DNA of 64,000 nucleotides, taken from the NCBI GenBank assembly GCA_007692665.1, contig REBP01000113.1, forward strand, positions 1-64,000. Direction: 5' to 3'. Origin of the DNA: Gemmatimonadales bacterium. Lineage in GTDB: Bacteria; Gemmatimonadota; Gemmatimonadetes; Longimicrobiales; Gaopeijiaceae. Both the position numbers and the translations under genes were made by a program. The notes beneath the pieces are model-generated. The model had not been told where the DNA came from and did not search any database. It saw only the letters and a program-made list of their open reading frames with translations. Shown here piece after piece: positions 52,383 through 61,454 of this stretch. Each line of letters starts with the position of its first letter. Position 1 is the first letter of the stretch.

Positions 52383-54248
52383 TCAGCGTCTCCTGTCCTG
52401 CCGGGATCGGATCCGTCCCAGTCCCGGCAGGACGGCGACGGAGAGGAGGAAGAAACCGAGGCCTGCCGCCGTAAGCATCCCGGCGACTCGCTGCCAGCGA
52501 GGCCGCTCATGGGGGAATGGCCTGTACTCCGCGAAGGCTTCCGCCGCGGCGGCCTCTTCCGCGCCGAAGGGGTCCCCGGGGCGGCAGTTGTTCTCTTCTC
52601 CGTAGATGTAGCAGGCGGGGTTGGCCAGGTTGAAGGGCCCCCCTCCGGCCTCCCCGACGGGGCCGTCCCCGAGGGGGGACTCGGGGAAGTTCTCCAGGCC
52701 ATAGCCGAAGACGGGCTCGTAGCAGGGGAGGGCCGAGGTGCCGAGGACGAACTGGTCATTCAGATCGTTCACCCACTCGCGGGGGGTGCGGCCTCCCTCG
52801 TCCGGCGCACGTCCGACCCTCCGGATGGGAGGCGGGCCCTCTCCGTCCTGCACGGCCCGCCACCCCGCCATGACCAGGGCCGGGTCATAGGGCTCGTCCG
52901 TGTAGTAGTCCATGTCGGTGGTCACGTTGAGGAGGATGATGCAGGCGGCCCCGACGGTCATCCCCCAGGTACGGGCGGAGGGCGTGACGAGGACCCGATC
53001 GAAGGCCAGCCCCGCGGCCAGCAGGATGATGGGGATGTAGACGAACCACCACCGCATCAGCTGGGCGTTGCTCTCCACGTAGGGGACCTGCTTCAGGACG
53101 TCATGCCAGGCGTCTCCCCCGATGTGGATGTTCATGACGAAGACGAGGCCCAGCAGGAGCAGGATCGGCCCCCCGAGGAGCAGCGCGCGTCGCTTCCGCA
53201 TCGCGCCCCCCCCCGGGCCGCACACCCTTTGGCGGCGCAATCCCCAGAGCGCCCACCCGATCAGGATCAGCGGCACCACCGTGACCCCGAACTCGGCCTC
53301 GGGCCGCCCGAAGCCGATGCCGTGCCGTCCGAACCACCCCATCTCCGGGAGGGTCCGGGCGAGGAACAATCCCTGCATCAGCCACCGGATGGCGTGCAGG
53401 GGGTTGTCGAACAGGTTGATCCCGTAGGTGCGGGGGAAGGTGTCCATGAGCACATAGGTGGGCACCAGGTTGGCCGCCGAGATCGCCGCTCCGAGCATGC
53501 CGCCGAGCACCCCGATGAACCAGAACCAGGGACGCGGTCCTGCGCGGAGGGCGTGGATGAACCAGATGACCACGACGCAGAGTCCCGCCGGCACGAGGAT
53601 GTTGACGGAGCCCGAGTAGACGAAGTACGCCACCGCCAGGCCGACCCAGCCGGAGGCCGAGAGGATTCGCACCGCCCGGCCCCAGGTCGGCGTGGCACTT
53701 CCCGGCCCGATGAGTGCGGCGTATGCGATCCAGGGGATGAGGGCGAAGGAGTGGAAATGGGGCTGCCCGATGATCACGCGGAAGATGAGGAAGCCGTTGA
53801 AGAGGAACGCCACGGCGGAGAAGGTGGCCGCCTCGGGCGAGAGATCGAAGCGCCGCCGAAGCAGCAGGTAGAATCCGGCGGCGCCGAACGTGGCGGAGAG
53901 GACCAGCGTGGCGAAGGCGGCGTCCACGGGCGTCATCAGGAGGGTCAGTGCCTGGAGAAGCGAGTAGAAGACCGACTGGGGGTTGGCCAGGAGCGGGAGC
54001 CCCCCGCAGAAGGCGGGCGTGAAGATGGGCGAGACCCAGAAGCCGTTGGTCTCGATCCAGTAGTGACCCGCCAGGAGAAGGGGAAGGAAGTACGACCAGT
54101 CGTGACCCATCGTGCCCCGCGCCGTCGGGAAGAACGATCGGGTCCAGACCGAGAGGATCAGGATGGCCGAGACGACAACCACCACCCGGAGAACCGCTCC
54201 CCGTGACCAGGAGGCGGGCGCGGTGAACTCAGTCCGACGAATCGACAT
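52383..54248 (-). CDS. hypothetical polytopic membrane protein (possible GT-C-like)
   Basis: 621 residues with roughly 12 hydrophobic segments. After the first helix, a large loop carries HDWSYFLPLLLAGHYW and GGLPLLANPQSVFY, and an Asp here is placed as in GT-C membrane glycosyltransferases. A long extracytoplasmic loop is near the C-terminus (EENNCRPGDPFG) with one final helix. I recognise no specific family; the layout resembles YfhO/GT-C-type proteins, so an envelope glycosyltransferase role is inferred from this and from its neighbours. Its start (54248) overlaps the start of the divergent glycosyltransferase by 26 bp. No strong ribosome binding site is seen, but a later start would cut into the first helix. 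Confidence 0.7.
   Translation of the reverse strand: MSIRRTEFTAPASWSRGAVLRVVVVVSAILILSVWTRSFFPTARGTMGHDWSYFLPLLLAGHYWIETNGFWVSPIFTPAFCGGLPLLANPQSVFYSLLQALTLLMTPVDAAFATLVLSATFGAAGFYLLLRRRFDLSPEAATFSAVAFLFNGFLIFRVIIGQPHFHSFALIPWIAYAALIGPGSATPTWGRAVRILSASGWVGLAVAYFVYSGSVNILVPAGLCVVVIWFIHALRAGPRPWFWFIGVLGGMLGAAISAANLVPTYVLMDTFPRTYGINLFDNPLHAIRWLMQGLFLARTLPEMGWFGRHGIGFGRPEAEFGVTVVPLILIGWALWGLRRQRVCGPGGGAMRKRRALLLGGPILLLLGLVFVMNIHIGGDAWHDVLKQVPYVESNAQLMRWWFVYIPIILLAAGLAFDRVLVTPSARTWGMTVGAACIILLNVTTDMDYYTDEPYDPALVMAGWRAVQDGEGPPPIRRVGRAPDEGGRTPREWVNDLNDQFVLGTSALPCYEPVFGYGLENFPESPLGDGPVGEAGGGPFNLANPACYIYGEENNCRPGDPFGAEEAAAAEAFAEYRPFPHERPRWQRVAGMLTAAGLGFFLLSVAVLPGLGRIRSRQDRRR
54209..54214 (+). promoter_or_regulatory. 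ribosome binding site fixing the glycosyltransferase GTG start
   Basis: AGGAGG, 8 bases before GTG 54223. It lies within the first codons of the divergent membrane-protein gene and shows that the two 5' ends really overlap. Confidence 0.65.
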
Positions 54249-55194
54249 CGTGATGCCCGTCTACAACGACTGGGATTCCTTCTGCCAGTTGGCTCACGGG
54301 CTCGATACCGCGGTTTCGGACTGGGGACATTCCGTCAGGATCCTCGCCGTCGACGATGGCTCGCTGGACGAGGGGAACGGGCTGGTCACGGACCTCCGGG
54401 ACCTGGAGCACATCGAGGAGATCCGGGTGCACAGGCTCGTCTCCAATCTCGGCCACCAGCGGGCGATCGCCGTGGGACTGAGCGAGGTATGCCGGGAGAA
54501 CAGCTCGGATGCCGTCATCGTCATGGACAGTGATGGAGAGGACCGGCCTGAGGATGTCCGGGCCCTTCGCGACGCCTTTATGCAAGACCCGCACCGGATC
54601 GTGGTGGCCCAGCGGGCCCGCCGTTCCGAGGGGCCCCTCTTCCGGCTCTTCTACCGGATCTACAGACTGGCCTTTGTTGTCCTCACGGGCCGAAACATCG
54701 ATTTCGGGAACTTCATGCTGATTCCCGGGAAGTTCATCGAACCCGTCACCCACAGCGGGTGGATCTGGAATCATCTCGCTTCGGGGATCGTCCGGATGCG
54801 ATTCCCCATTCGGGCGGTCCCTACCGAACGGGGGACGCGGTACGCGGGAGAGTCGAAGATGAACCCGGTGTCCCTCATCGTCCACGGCTTCAGCGCCATG
54901 TCCGTCTTCAGCGACACGGTCTTCGTCCGGGTCCTGCTCGTTTCGCTGGTCCTCTCGGTGGGGACGGCCGTCGGCATCCTGATGGTCGTCCTGATCCGTC
55001 TTCTCACGGAGATGGCGATCCCGGGGTGGGCCACGAATGCGGTCGGACTCCTCTTCGTGATCTTCCTCCAGGCCCTGCTCCTCTCCGCCGGAGCCGCGGT
55101 CCTCCTCCTGGCCACCCGCTCCCAGCAGACGGTGGTCCCCGCCCTCGACTCGGAGCGTCATGTGCGAAGCCGGACCACGGTGTTCTCCCGATGA
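54223..55194 (+). CDS. GT2 family glycosyltransferase, polyprenyl-phosphate sugar synthase (DPM1/GtrB-like)
   Basis: 323 residues. GT-A domain: DIVMPVYNDWDSF, RILAVDDGSLDE, SNLGHQRAIAVGL, VIVMDSDGEDRPED with the metal-binding Asp pair (Asp102, Asp104), and RGTRYAGESKMN. Two C-terminal membrane helices (about 230-255, 268-300) put it in the GtrB/DPM1-like group that makes polyprenyl-phosphate hexoses for GT-C enzymes. The GTG start is fixed by AGGAGG. Stop overlaps the next gene as ATGA. Confidence 0.88.
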   Translation: MNSVRRIDIVMPVYNDWDSFCQLAHGLDTAVSDWGHSVRILAVDDGSLDEGNGLVTDLRDLEHIEEIRVHRLVSNLGHQRAIAVGLSEVCRENSSDAVIVMDSDGEDRPEDVRALRDAFMQDPHRIVVAQRARRSEGPLFRLFYRIYRLAFVVLTGRNIDFGNFMLIPGKFIEPVTHSGWIWNHLASGIVRMRFPIRAVPTERGTRYAGESKMNPVSLIVHGFSAMSVFSDTVFVRVLLVSLVLSVGTAVGILMVVLIRLLTEMAIPGWATNAVGLLFVIFLQALLLSAGAAVLLLATRSQQTVVPALDSERHVRSRTTVFSR

Positions 55195-55934
55195 AGGACT
55201 CCCACGCGTATCCGGGATCCGAGCTCGAGCTCTTCAGCCAGGCCGTGAACTGGAAGGGGTACCTGCGGGACCAGATCCGCGGATTCCTCGGTCCGGCGGT
55301 CCTGGAGGTGGGCGCAGGGATCGGGGCCACCACCACGGCGCTCTGCAGGGGAGAGCAGGAGCGGTGGGTCTGCCTGGAGCCTGATCCCCGGATGGCGGAC
55401 GGGCTTCGCTCGCGCCTCCGCGACCGGCAGCTTCCGGCGTGCTGCGAAGTCGCCGAGGGCACCACCGCGGACCTCGGGGACGCGGGGCGGGATGCCGGGG
55501 CCTTCGACACGGTCCTCTACGTCGACGTGCTCGAGCACATCGAGGAGGACCAGGAGGAGCTGCGTCGTGCTTCCGGCCTCCTGGCCCCCGGCGGGCACCT
55601 CGTCGTGCTGGCCCCGGCCCATTCGTTTCTCTTCACGGAGTTCGACCGGGCGATCGGCCACTTCCGGCGGTACGGACGATCGGACCTCGTCGGACTGGAG
55701 CCCCCGGGGCTGGAGCTGGCGGAGGCCCGGTACCTGGACTCCGTCGGCCTGTTCGCTTCGCTGGGAAACCGGCTTCTTCTCCGATCCGCCATGCCCACGC
55801 CATCCCAGATCTGGCTGTGGGACCGCGTCATGGTTCCCGCCTCCCGGATCACCGACCGCCTGACCCTGGGGCACCTGGGAAAATCCGTCCTGGTGGCGTG
55901 GCGCTCCCCTCCGTTGGACCGGGTTCGGCGCTGA
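55191..55934 (+). CDS. class I SAM-dependent methyltransferase
   Basis: 247 residues. Rossmann methyltransferase core: motif I VLEVGAGIGATTTAL, motif II with an acidic end (CLEPDP), DTVLYVDVLEHIEEDQEEL as motif IV, and LAPGGHLVVLAPAH as motif V/VI, then FTEFDRAIGHFRRYGRSDL. This last block is common in methyltransferases of polysaccharide and lipid-linked glycan clusters. Coupled to the upstream glycosyltransferase by ATGA. The acceptor, likely a sugar or lipid-linked intermediate, is inferred from context. Confidence 0.85.
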   Translation: MKDSHAYPGSELELFSQAVNWKGYLRDQIRGFLGPAVLEVGAGIGATTTALCRGEQERWVCLEPDPRMADGLRSRLRDRQLPACCEVAEGTTADLGDAGRDAGAFDTVLYVDVLEHIEEDQEELRRASGLLAPGGHLVVLAPAHSFLFTEFDRAIGHFRRYGRSDLVGLEPPGLELAEARYLDSVGLFASLGNRLLLRSAMPTPSQIWLWDRVMVPASRITDRLTLGHLGKSVLVAWRSPPLDRVRR

Positions 55935-55936
55935 TC

Positions 55937-57715
55937 TTGCAAGATGGTGTCCCGCAGCCGGTCACCCCGATTCCCCCAGCCAAGGAAGGACCCCTGAACG
56001 AGGATGGTTCCGAAACCCGGCGGGCACCGGCAGGGATCGCGGCGGCGCTCTTCGTGGCCTTCCTGGTGATGCGCCTGCCCTTCCGCGGCGAGTTCCTGAT
56101 CAACTGGGACTCGGTGCAGTTCGCCCTGGGCGTGGAGGCCTTCGACCTGACCGCCCACCAGCCCCATCCGCCGGGCTACATCGGCTATATCTTCCTGGGT
56201 CAGATCCTCGCTCCCGTCGTCGGGGGAATTCCGGAGGCCCTGACCTGGATCAGCATCGTCACCGGGGCGATGGCGCCGGTGGTCCTGTTCCTCCTCGCCC
56301 GGAGAATGCTCCCGGAACGGTTCGCGGCAACCGCGGCCATCCTCTTCGGCGTCTCTCCGCTTCTCTGGCACTACGGCAGCGTCGCCCTGACCTACGCCCC
56401 GGAGGTGATGCTGGGGCTCCTGTTCGCCCTATTCGTGCACCGGGCCCGCGAGGAAAACCGGGTTCGCGACCTGATGGCGGCGACGGCGGTCTTCACCGTC
56501 CTCGGATCGGTGCGCCAGAGCGCGCTCATCCTGCTGCTCCCGCTCTGGATGCTGGGCCTCCTGGGATACGGGTGGCGCGTCCGTGCGGCGGCCGTCGCGT
56601 TCATGACCGCCGCCTCGCTGGCCTGGACGATCCCCCTGGTCCGGGCCTCGGGTGGCGTGCTCTCCTACCTCGGGGAAGCCTCGGCGCTGGCGGACCTTGC
56701 CGTGGCTCGAACCACCATCCTGACCGGGGCGTTCACCGGCGTCCTTCAGAACATCGGCCTCCTCGCGGTGGGACTGATCGTGGGCATGCACGTGACGGTC
56801 TTCCTGCCCTGGATCGCCCGGAGCCGCCCCGGGGGGGCGCTGGGCGCCCTCCGAGCTTCCGACCGCCGCTTCCTCCTGACCTGGGTGGCCCTCCCCCTGG
56901 TCTTCTTCATCCTGGTCCACACAGGTCAGCCGGGGTACGCGCTGATGATCCTTCCCATCGGCTACATCTGGGTGGGATCGGCCATCGCCCAGGTCGTGAC
57001 GCACCCGTCTCCGCGGAGATCCCGTCCGGGCGCCGGAGCCGCGCCGAACCCGCCCGGCCTCACCCCCGTGGCCGCGATCCTGGCGGCGTGTGCCGTGCTC
57101 AGCTTCTTCGGGCTCTCCTCCCTCGCGTACCGGGCCGCCAGCTCGGATCTGGGCGCCCGGATCCAGACCCGTGCCGGCATCCACTCACCGGCAGACCGGA
57201 CAACCTCCCACCTGGAGTGGGCCCCCACCCAGTCGCCCCTGGCCCAGGCCCTTCGGCAGTACAGCATTCCGCATCATGACCTCTACTGGGCGCGCCTCAT
57301 GGAGTTCATCCAGACGCATCAACCCGAGGACTCGGTCCTGCTCACCGCCATCGGGGGGCCCATCATCAGCGGAAGCTTTCGTCAGCTCGGCTACTATCTT
57401 CCCGAGTACCGCGTGTACGCGGTGGGATGGGACCGGGCGGGGGCGTTCGGCTACCTCTTCGAATCCCACGGGCGGAAGAGCACCTACACGGTCGCCGGAC
57501 TCAACACCTCGTCGGCGACGCTGAACCTCCCGCCGGAGACCCGCTGGCTCGTGATCCCCGATGCCGATGTCGCGGCGCTCCTCGAGCCTGCGCTCCCCCG
57601 TGTCCGCCACCAGCTGTCGAACGGGACCGTGGTGACCGTGGCGGATCTCGGAAACGGGCCGCGCCGCCTCCGGTTCGCATCGGAGGGCGCACGGGCCTCG
57701 ATCGGGGCGGACTGA
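55937..57715 (+). CDS. GT-C-like polytopic membrane glycosyltransferase, paralogue A
   Basis: 592 residues from TTG 55937. Ten or so membrane helices, then an extracytoplasmic C-terminal domain. The N-terminal loop LPFRGEFLINWDSVQFALG, with HQPHPPGYIGYIF, has the Asp and aromatic pattern of GT39/GT83-like GT-C enzymes that use polyprenyl-phosphate sugars. It shares this loop and SFRQLGYYLPEYRVYAVGW in the C-terminal part with the protein at 58879-60672. The start is uncertain: there is no early ATG. A CTG at 55994 has AAGGAAGG just before it and would give a leader as long as in the paralogue (573 residues). It follows the methyltransferase by 2 bp. A 12-bp partial palindrome copy (57008-57019) lies in a linker. 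Confidence 0.78.
   Translation: MQDGVPQPVTPIPPAKEGPLNEDGSETRRAPAGIAAALFVAFLVMRLPFRGEFLINWDSVQFALGVEAFDLTAHQPHPPGYIGYIFLGQILAPVVGGIPEALTWISIVTGAMAPVVLFLLARRMLPERFAATAAILFGVSPLLWHYGSVALTYAPEVMLGLLFALFVHRAREENRVRDLMAATAVFTVLGSVRQSALILLLPLWMLGLLGYGWRVRAAAVAFMTAASLAWTIPLVRASGGVLSYLGEASALADLAVARTTILTGAFTGVLQNIGLLAVGLIVGMHVTVFLPWIARSRPGGALGALRASDRRFLLTWVALPLVFFILVHTGQPGYALMILPIGYIWVGSAIAQVVTHPSPRRSRPGAGAAPNPPGLTPVAAILAACAVLSFFGLSSLAYRAASSDLGARIQTRAGIHSPADRTTSHLEWAPTQSPLAQALRQYSIPHHDLYWARLMEFIQTHQPEDSVLLTAIGGPIISGSFRQLGYYLPEYRVYAVGWDRAGAFGYLFESHGRKSTYTVAGLNTSSATLNLPPETRWLVIPDADVAALLEPALPRVRHQLSNGTVVTVADLGNGPRRLRFASEGARASIGAD
57008..57019. repeat. 12-bp palindrome core, partial copy 4
   Basis: TCTCCGCGGAGA, with CG kept on the left (14 matching bases in all) and a mismatch on the right. 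It is in the linker of the GT-C-like gene between the membrane part and the C-terminal domain, read as SPRRS, like copy 3. Confidence 0.5.
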
Positions 57716-57720
57716 TCCCC

Positions 57721-58713
57721 TCAGAAGTAGACCAGGAACCCGAAGCAGAGCGCCCAGGCCCCGATGGTCCCCTGGAGGAAACGATCGGTCAGGGCAATGC
57801 GGGTGGGGTCTCCCGTCCGCTTCTCCACGAACATCAGCTGCAGGTACCTCATCACCCCTGCAGCCACGAAGGGCGCGGTGTAGAAGAGCTGCTCCGTCTG
57901 CATGCGAGCCTGGGTCTCGGCATCCGTCGTGTAGATGAGGTACGCGGCCAGGAGCGCCCCGAGGACGGCGGTCATGGCGCTGCTCAGGAAGGCCTGGTTG
58001 TACCCGGCCAGGCTCGGTCGATGACTCAGGCTCATGTTGCTCACCAGGTCATCGTGGCGCTTGCCCAGGGCGATGAACAGGGCGAGGAGCCCGATCATGA
58101 TGGTGATCCAGCTGGTGGTGACCACCGCGGCCAGCATGGCACCGGCCTCCACCCGGAGGACGAAGCCGGTGGCGATGATGAGCACGTCGAGGATCGCAAC
58201 GTGCTTGAGCTTCACGGAATAGGCGATGTTGAGGCCGAAATACAGAGCCAGGATTCCGGCGAAGGGGCCGGAAATCGAGATGGCCAGCCCGAACCCCATC
58301 GCCAGCAGGATCCCCATGGCGAGGAACGCCACTGGAATCGGCACCCGCTCCGCGGCCAGCGGTCGATGGCGCTTCTTCGGATGGCGCCGATCCGCCTCCC
58401 GGTCGAGGTAGTCGTTCATGATGTACACGGCACTCGCCGTGAAGGAGAACGCCACGATCCCCAGCGCCGTGAATACGGCCGCACCCCAGGTCCACGCCCA
58501 CGGGGTGAGCAGGAGAGGGATGGCCACGAACCCGTTCTTGACCCACTGGTGGGGCCGGATCAGCGTGAGTAGGTCCCGCAGGGAGGAGGGCGAGCCCGTC
58601 ACTGCCGGGGCCTTGCCGTCCGGGGGACCATCCTTGTGGATCCGCGGCAGGGGAGCCGGGGTCGGCCGGCCTTCCGCGATGGCTCGTACAGAGTCTCGGT
58701 CGGGTAGGATCAC
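57721..58713 (-). CDS. UbiA-family decaprenyl-phosphate phosphoribosyltransferase-like enzyme
   Basis: 330 residues, about eight helices after a 45-residue leader. The family marks are RPHQWVKN (residues 53-60) and NDYLDREADRRHPKKRHRPLA with the metal-binding Asp101, Asp104 and Asp108. This NDxxDxxxD with HPxKxxRP and the RPxQWxKN block are those of Rv3806c, the 5-phosphoribosyl diphosphate:decaprenyl-phosphate transferase. It makes the first committed intermediate of polyprenyl-phosphate arabinose. GTG 58713, preceded by GAAGGAATC, fixes the start. The DprE2-like and DprE1-like genes lie downstream in the same cluster, supporting the assignment. UbiA relatives for quinones differ in these motifs. 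Confidence 0.88.
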   Translation of the reverse strand: MILPDRDSVRAIAEGRPTPAPLPRIHKDGPPDGKAPAVTGSPSSLRDLLTLIRPHQWVKNGFVAIPLLLTPWAWTWGAAVFTALGIVAFSFTASAVYIMNDYLDREADRRHPKKRHRPLAAERVPIPVAFLAMGILLAMGFGLAISISGPFAGILALYFGLNIAYSVKLKHVAILDVLIIATGFVLRVEAGAMLAAVVTTSWITIMIGLLALFIALGKRHDDLVSNMSLSHRPSLAGYNQAFLSSAMTAVLGALLAAYLIYTTDAETQARMQTEQLFYTAPFVAAGVMRYLQLMFVEKRTGDPTRIALTDRFLQGTIGAWALCFGFLVYF

Positions 58714-58878
58714 GGCTGATTCCTTCGGGTGGCAGGGTCGTCCACTACAGTCCCTGCCTTTCTTTTGCAAGCACCGGGCCACACCCGCCTCGGTCGGGCC
58801 ATCGCATTGCTGCACAAGTACTTGAAAGCTCGGCTACGGCAGCTTCAGCGCCCCCGCGGACGGACCTCGGGACGATTT
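58714..58878. other. 165-bp intergenic region upstream of the UbiA-like gene
   Basis: Contains a TTGCAA on the minus strand, 17 bases from TAGTGG, as a weak promoter candidate for the UbiA-like gene. A 10-bp palindrome CAAGTACTTG (58815-58824) lies in the middle. No gene or terminator is seen. Confidence 0.35.
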
Positions 58879-60672
58879 CTACAACCCGCGAGCACCCCTT
58901 TCACGGGCGGCCCTTTCCTCGCCGGCCTCCCGGGCCACGTCGGGGCGGAAGACCGGTCCGAGGTGGACGGTATGCTCCACCACCATGCTCCCGCCCGGCT
59001 CCACCGGAAGGACCAGGACGGGAGGCCCACCCTCGAGGTCCCACAGCTTCCCACCCGTGAAGCCCTCGAGGCGGATCACGACCTCGGCGTCCGGGACCAC
59101 GAGCCACCGAACGCCTGGGGGGAGGTGAAGCTGACGCGAGGCTCGGCGGAGCCCCTGCACGGAGTAGTCGCTCCCCCGTCCCTGGGCCGTGAAGAGGTGT
59201 CCGAAGCCGCCTTCCAGGTCCCATCCGAGGGCGTAGACGCGGTAGTCGGGCAGGTAGTACGTCAGGTGACGGAAGCTGCCTGCGCTGTTGGGGGCGGCCA
59301 GCACGACAACCTCCCCGGGGTCGTGTCGTTGGACGAACCCGATGAGCGCCCGCCAGTGGGCATCGCTCCCCCGGACGTCGAACTGTCGCACGTTCGATCC
59401 GACGCCCACCCCCGTGAGGTGTGGGGTGATGCGGTGAAGGGGCCGGGCCCGGGGCGCCCCTTCGGACCCCTCGATCCCGGTGCCGACGGATTGGGTGAGG
59501 GATCGGACGACCAGGGGTGCGCCGAGGAACGCGGTCCCGCTCCCCAGGACCAGCACCAGGACCATGGCCGCGACTGCAGCAGGCATGGCTCCCGGCCGGC
59601 GGCGGACGCGCGCAGGTTCCCGAAGCGCGAGGCGCCGGGCGACTGCCTCCAGTGCGACGCCCACGAGGAGGAAGAAAGCCGGGAGCAGGATCAGGACGTA
59701 GCCCAGCTGCCCCGTGTGGAGGAGCAGGTAGACCATGAGGGCGGGCACGAGCCAGAGGAGGAAGAAGACGGCGTGTCGGCGGAAGACGCCGAATGCACGG
59801 GAGTCGATGATCAGTCCCGCCGCGATGACGAAGAGCCCGAGGTGGATCCCGAGCAGGAGGCCGAGCAGTACGAACGCGATGTTCTGTCCCTGGCCGGCGC
59901 CCGGGCCCCCGCTGAAGACCGAGGTCGGCACCACGACCAGGTTGGCAAGCTCCGACGAAGCCTGGAAGAAGGCCGGGATCCCCCCGGACAGCCAGAACAG
60001 CGGACCGAGCCATGCGAGGTTTCCGGCGACCAGCACCCCCCCCATGGTGAATCGGGCGCGCCAGCCCAGGCCCCGCACCATGTAGAGCCACATGGGCATC
60101 AGGAGAAGGGCTCCGCTCGGTCGCATCGCCCCCAGCAGGACGAGCAGCACCGTGGCCACCAGCATGTGTCGGGGAGATCCATGCTGACGGGCCACGAATC
60201 CTGCCCAGAGGAAGAAGAGGGCGAGGGCGAGTTCGGGCGCGTAGGTCAGCGCGACTCCGCTGTAGTACCAGACCGGAGGCGACAGTCCGAGCAGGACTGC
60301 GGCGATGACGGCGAATCGCGTGGACATGAACCTGGAAGCCAGGAGAAAGAACCCCGCCGGTGCCAGCGCCCCGCTCAGGGCGCTCAGGAAGGTCAGGCTC
60401 GTGTTCGCGTCGCCCGTGAACTGGTTCAGCAGCCATCCGACGGCCACGTACCCGATGTAGCCCGGTGGATGGGGCTGATGGTTCTGCAGATTGAAGAGAT
60501 GGGTCCCGAGCCCGAGGTTCACGGCATCCCAGTTGATCAGGAATTCCGCACGAAAGGGGAGGCGCAGGGGCAGGAAGAACACGAAGAGGAGGGCGCAGAT
60601 CCAGAAATCCCGCCCCCTCTCCAGACCGCGGCCCGCGGGACCGCGCACCGATGCAACCGCTCTGCTTTCCAC
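58879..60672 (-). CDS. GT-C-like polytopic membrane glycosyltransferase, paralogue B
   Basis: 597 residues, GTG start with GAGG 5 bases before it. About ten helices and a C-terminal extracytoplasmic domain. It shares RLPFRAEFLINWDAVNLGLG, HQPHPPGYIGYV, ALTYAPELAL and SFRHLTYYLPDYRVYALGWD with the protein at 55937-57715. The Asp in INWD is the likely catalytic Asp of GT-C enzymes. The pair flank the UbiA-like gene on opposite strands, so they may be arabinosyl- or hexosyltransferases that use the lipid-linked donors made here. Acceptors are unknown. Confidence 0.8.
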   Translation of the reverse strand: MESRAVASVRGPAGRGLERGRDFWICALLFVFFLPLRLPFRAEFLINWDAVNLGLGTHLFNLQNHQPHPPGYIGYVAVGWLLNQFTGDANTSLTFLSALSGALAPAGFFLLASRFMSTRFAVIAAVLLGLSPPVWYYSGVALTYAPELALALFFLWAGFVARQHGSPRHMLVATVLLVLLGAMRPSGALLLMPMWLYMVRGLGWRARFTMGGVLVAGNLAWLGPLFWLSGGIPAFFQASSELANLVVVPTSVFSGGPGAGQGQNIAFVLLGLLLGIHLGLFVIAAGLIIDSRAFGVFRRHAVFFLLWLVPALMVYLLLHTGQLGYVLILLPAFFLLVGVALEAVARRLALREPARVRRRPGAMPAAVAAMVLVLVLGSGTAFLGAPLVVRSLTQSVGTGIEGSEGAPRARPLHRITPHLTGVGVGSNVRQFDVRGSDAHWRALIGFVQRHDPGEVVVLAAPNSAGSFRHLTYYLPDYRVYALGWDLEGGFGHLFTAQGRGSDYSVQGLRRASRQLHLPPGVRWLVVPDAEVVIRLEGFTGGKLWDLEGGPPVLVLPVEPGGSMVVEHTVHLGPVFRPDVAREAGEERAARERGARGL

Positions 60673-60704
60673 CGGACCTCGTCGAAGTCTTCGCTGTCGC
60701 CCGG

Positions 60705-61454
60705 TCAGAACCGGAAGCGCTTGAACACACGTTCCGGCACGACCCCGAGGAGGGTCATGATGGGGCGCCAGAACCAGGGAAAATAGACCACCTCGGTGCC
60801 CTTCCCGGCATGGTCCAGACAGGCCCGGGCCAGCTTCCTGGGGGGGGCTGCCGGCAGGGGGAGCTGCTCTCCCCAGGTCATCGAGGTGTCGATGAAGCCG
60901 GGCTTCACCGTCGTGACACCGACTCCCGCATGGAAGAGCCTGGCCCGGAGGCCCTGGAGGTACACATGCAGCGCCGCCTTGCTCGAGCCGTATACGTAGT
61001 TCGAGAGGCGCCCGCGGTCCCCGGCGACGGAGCCCAGGACCACCACCGCCCCGGCCTTCTGCTCCTCGAGAACCGGCGCGAGGAGCGAGAGGAGGGAGAC
61101 CGGCCCCAGGTAGTTCACGCTCCCCGTCCTCCTCGCGAGCGAGGGGTCGCGGTCCATGTCCTCCTGCATGGGCATGGTACCCACCGCGAAGAAGACGTTC
61201 AGGATGCCCCGTCGGTGCTCCAGGCAGGCCTCCACGAAACCGGGATGTGCGTCCGGGTGCTCCGCCTCGAAGCGGATGACGCTCGCACGGGCGCCGGTCC
61301 GGATCCGGATGTCGGAGGCGGTGGCCACCATGTCGTCCTCATCCCTGCCGGCCAGGATCACGTCGGAACCTGCGGCGCTCGCCTCGAGGGCAAAGGCCCG
61401 GGCCACGGGGGATGTCGCCCCCACCACGAGCCAGGTCTCGGCGGATCCGGTCAT
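60705..61454 (-). CDS. short-chain dehydrogenase, DprE2-like
   Basis: 249 residues. NAD(P)-binding loop VVGATSPVARAFA is the divergent Gly-poor form seen in DprE2. The catalytic set is Ser142 in GSVAGDRG, Tyr155 and Lys159 in YVYGSSKAA, all in place. A C-terminal extension GFIDTSM...VYFPWFWRPIMTLL is as in the DprE2 group, where a membrane-facing helix is expected. With DprE1 it would reduce decaprenylphosphoryl-2-keto-erythro-pentofuranose to the arabinose form. ATGA overlap with the DprE1-like gene supports a two-enzyme epimerase. Confidence 0.86.
   Translation of the reverse strand: MTGSAETWLVVGATSPVARAFALEASAAGSDVILAGRDEDDMVATASDIRIRTGARASVIRFEAEHPDAHPGFVEACLEHRRGILNVFFAVGTMPMQEDMDRDPSLARRTGSVNYLGPVSLLSLLAPVLEEQKAGAVVVLGSVAGDRGRLSNYVYGSSKAALHVYLQGLRARLFHAGVGVTTVKPGFIDTSMTWGEQLPLPAAPPRKLARACLDHAGKGTEVVYFPWFWRPIMTLLGVVPERVFKRFRF

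Noticed and set aside
50841..54206. Plus-strand frame of over 1100 codons across glgE and the next gene
   Set aside because: It crosses two minus-strand genes and shows only charged, Gly/Pro-rich low-complexity sequence.
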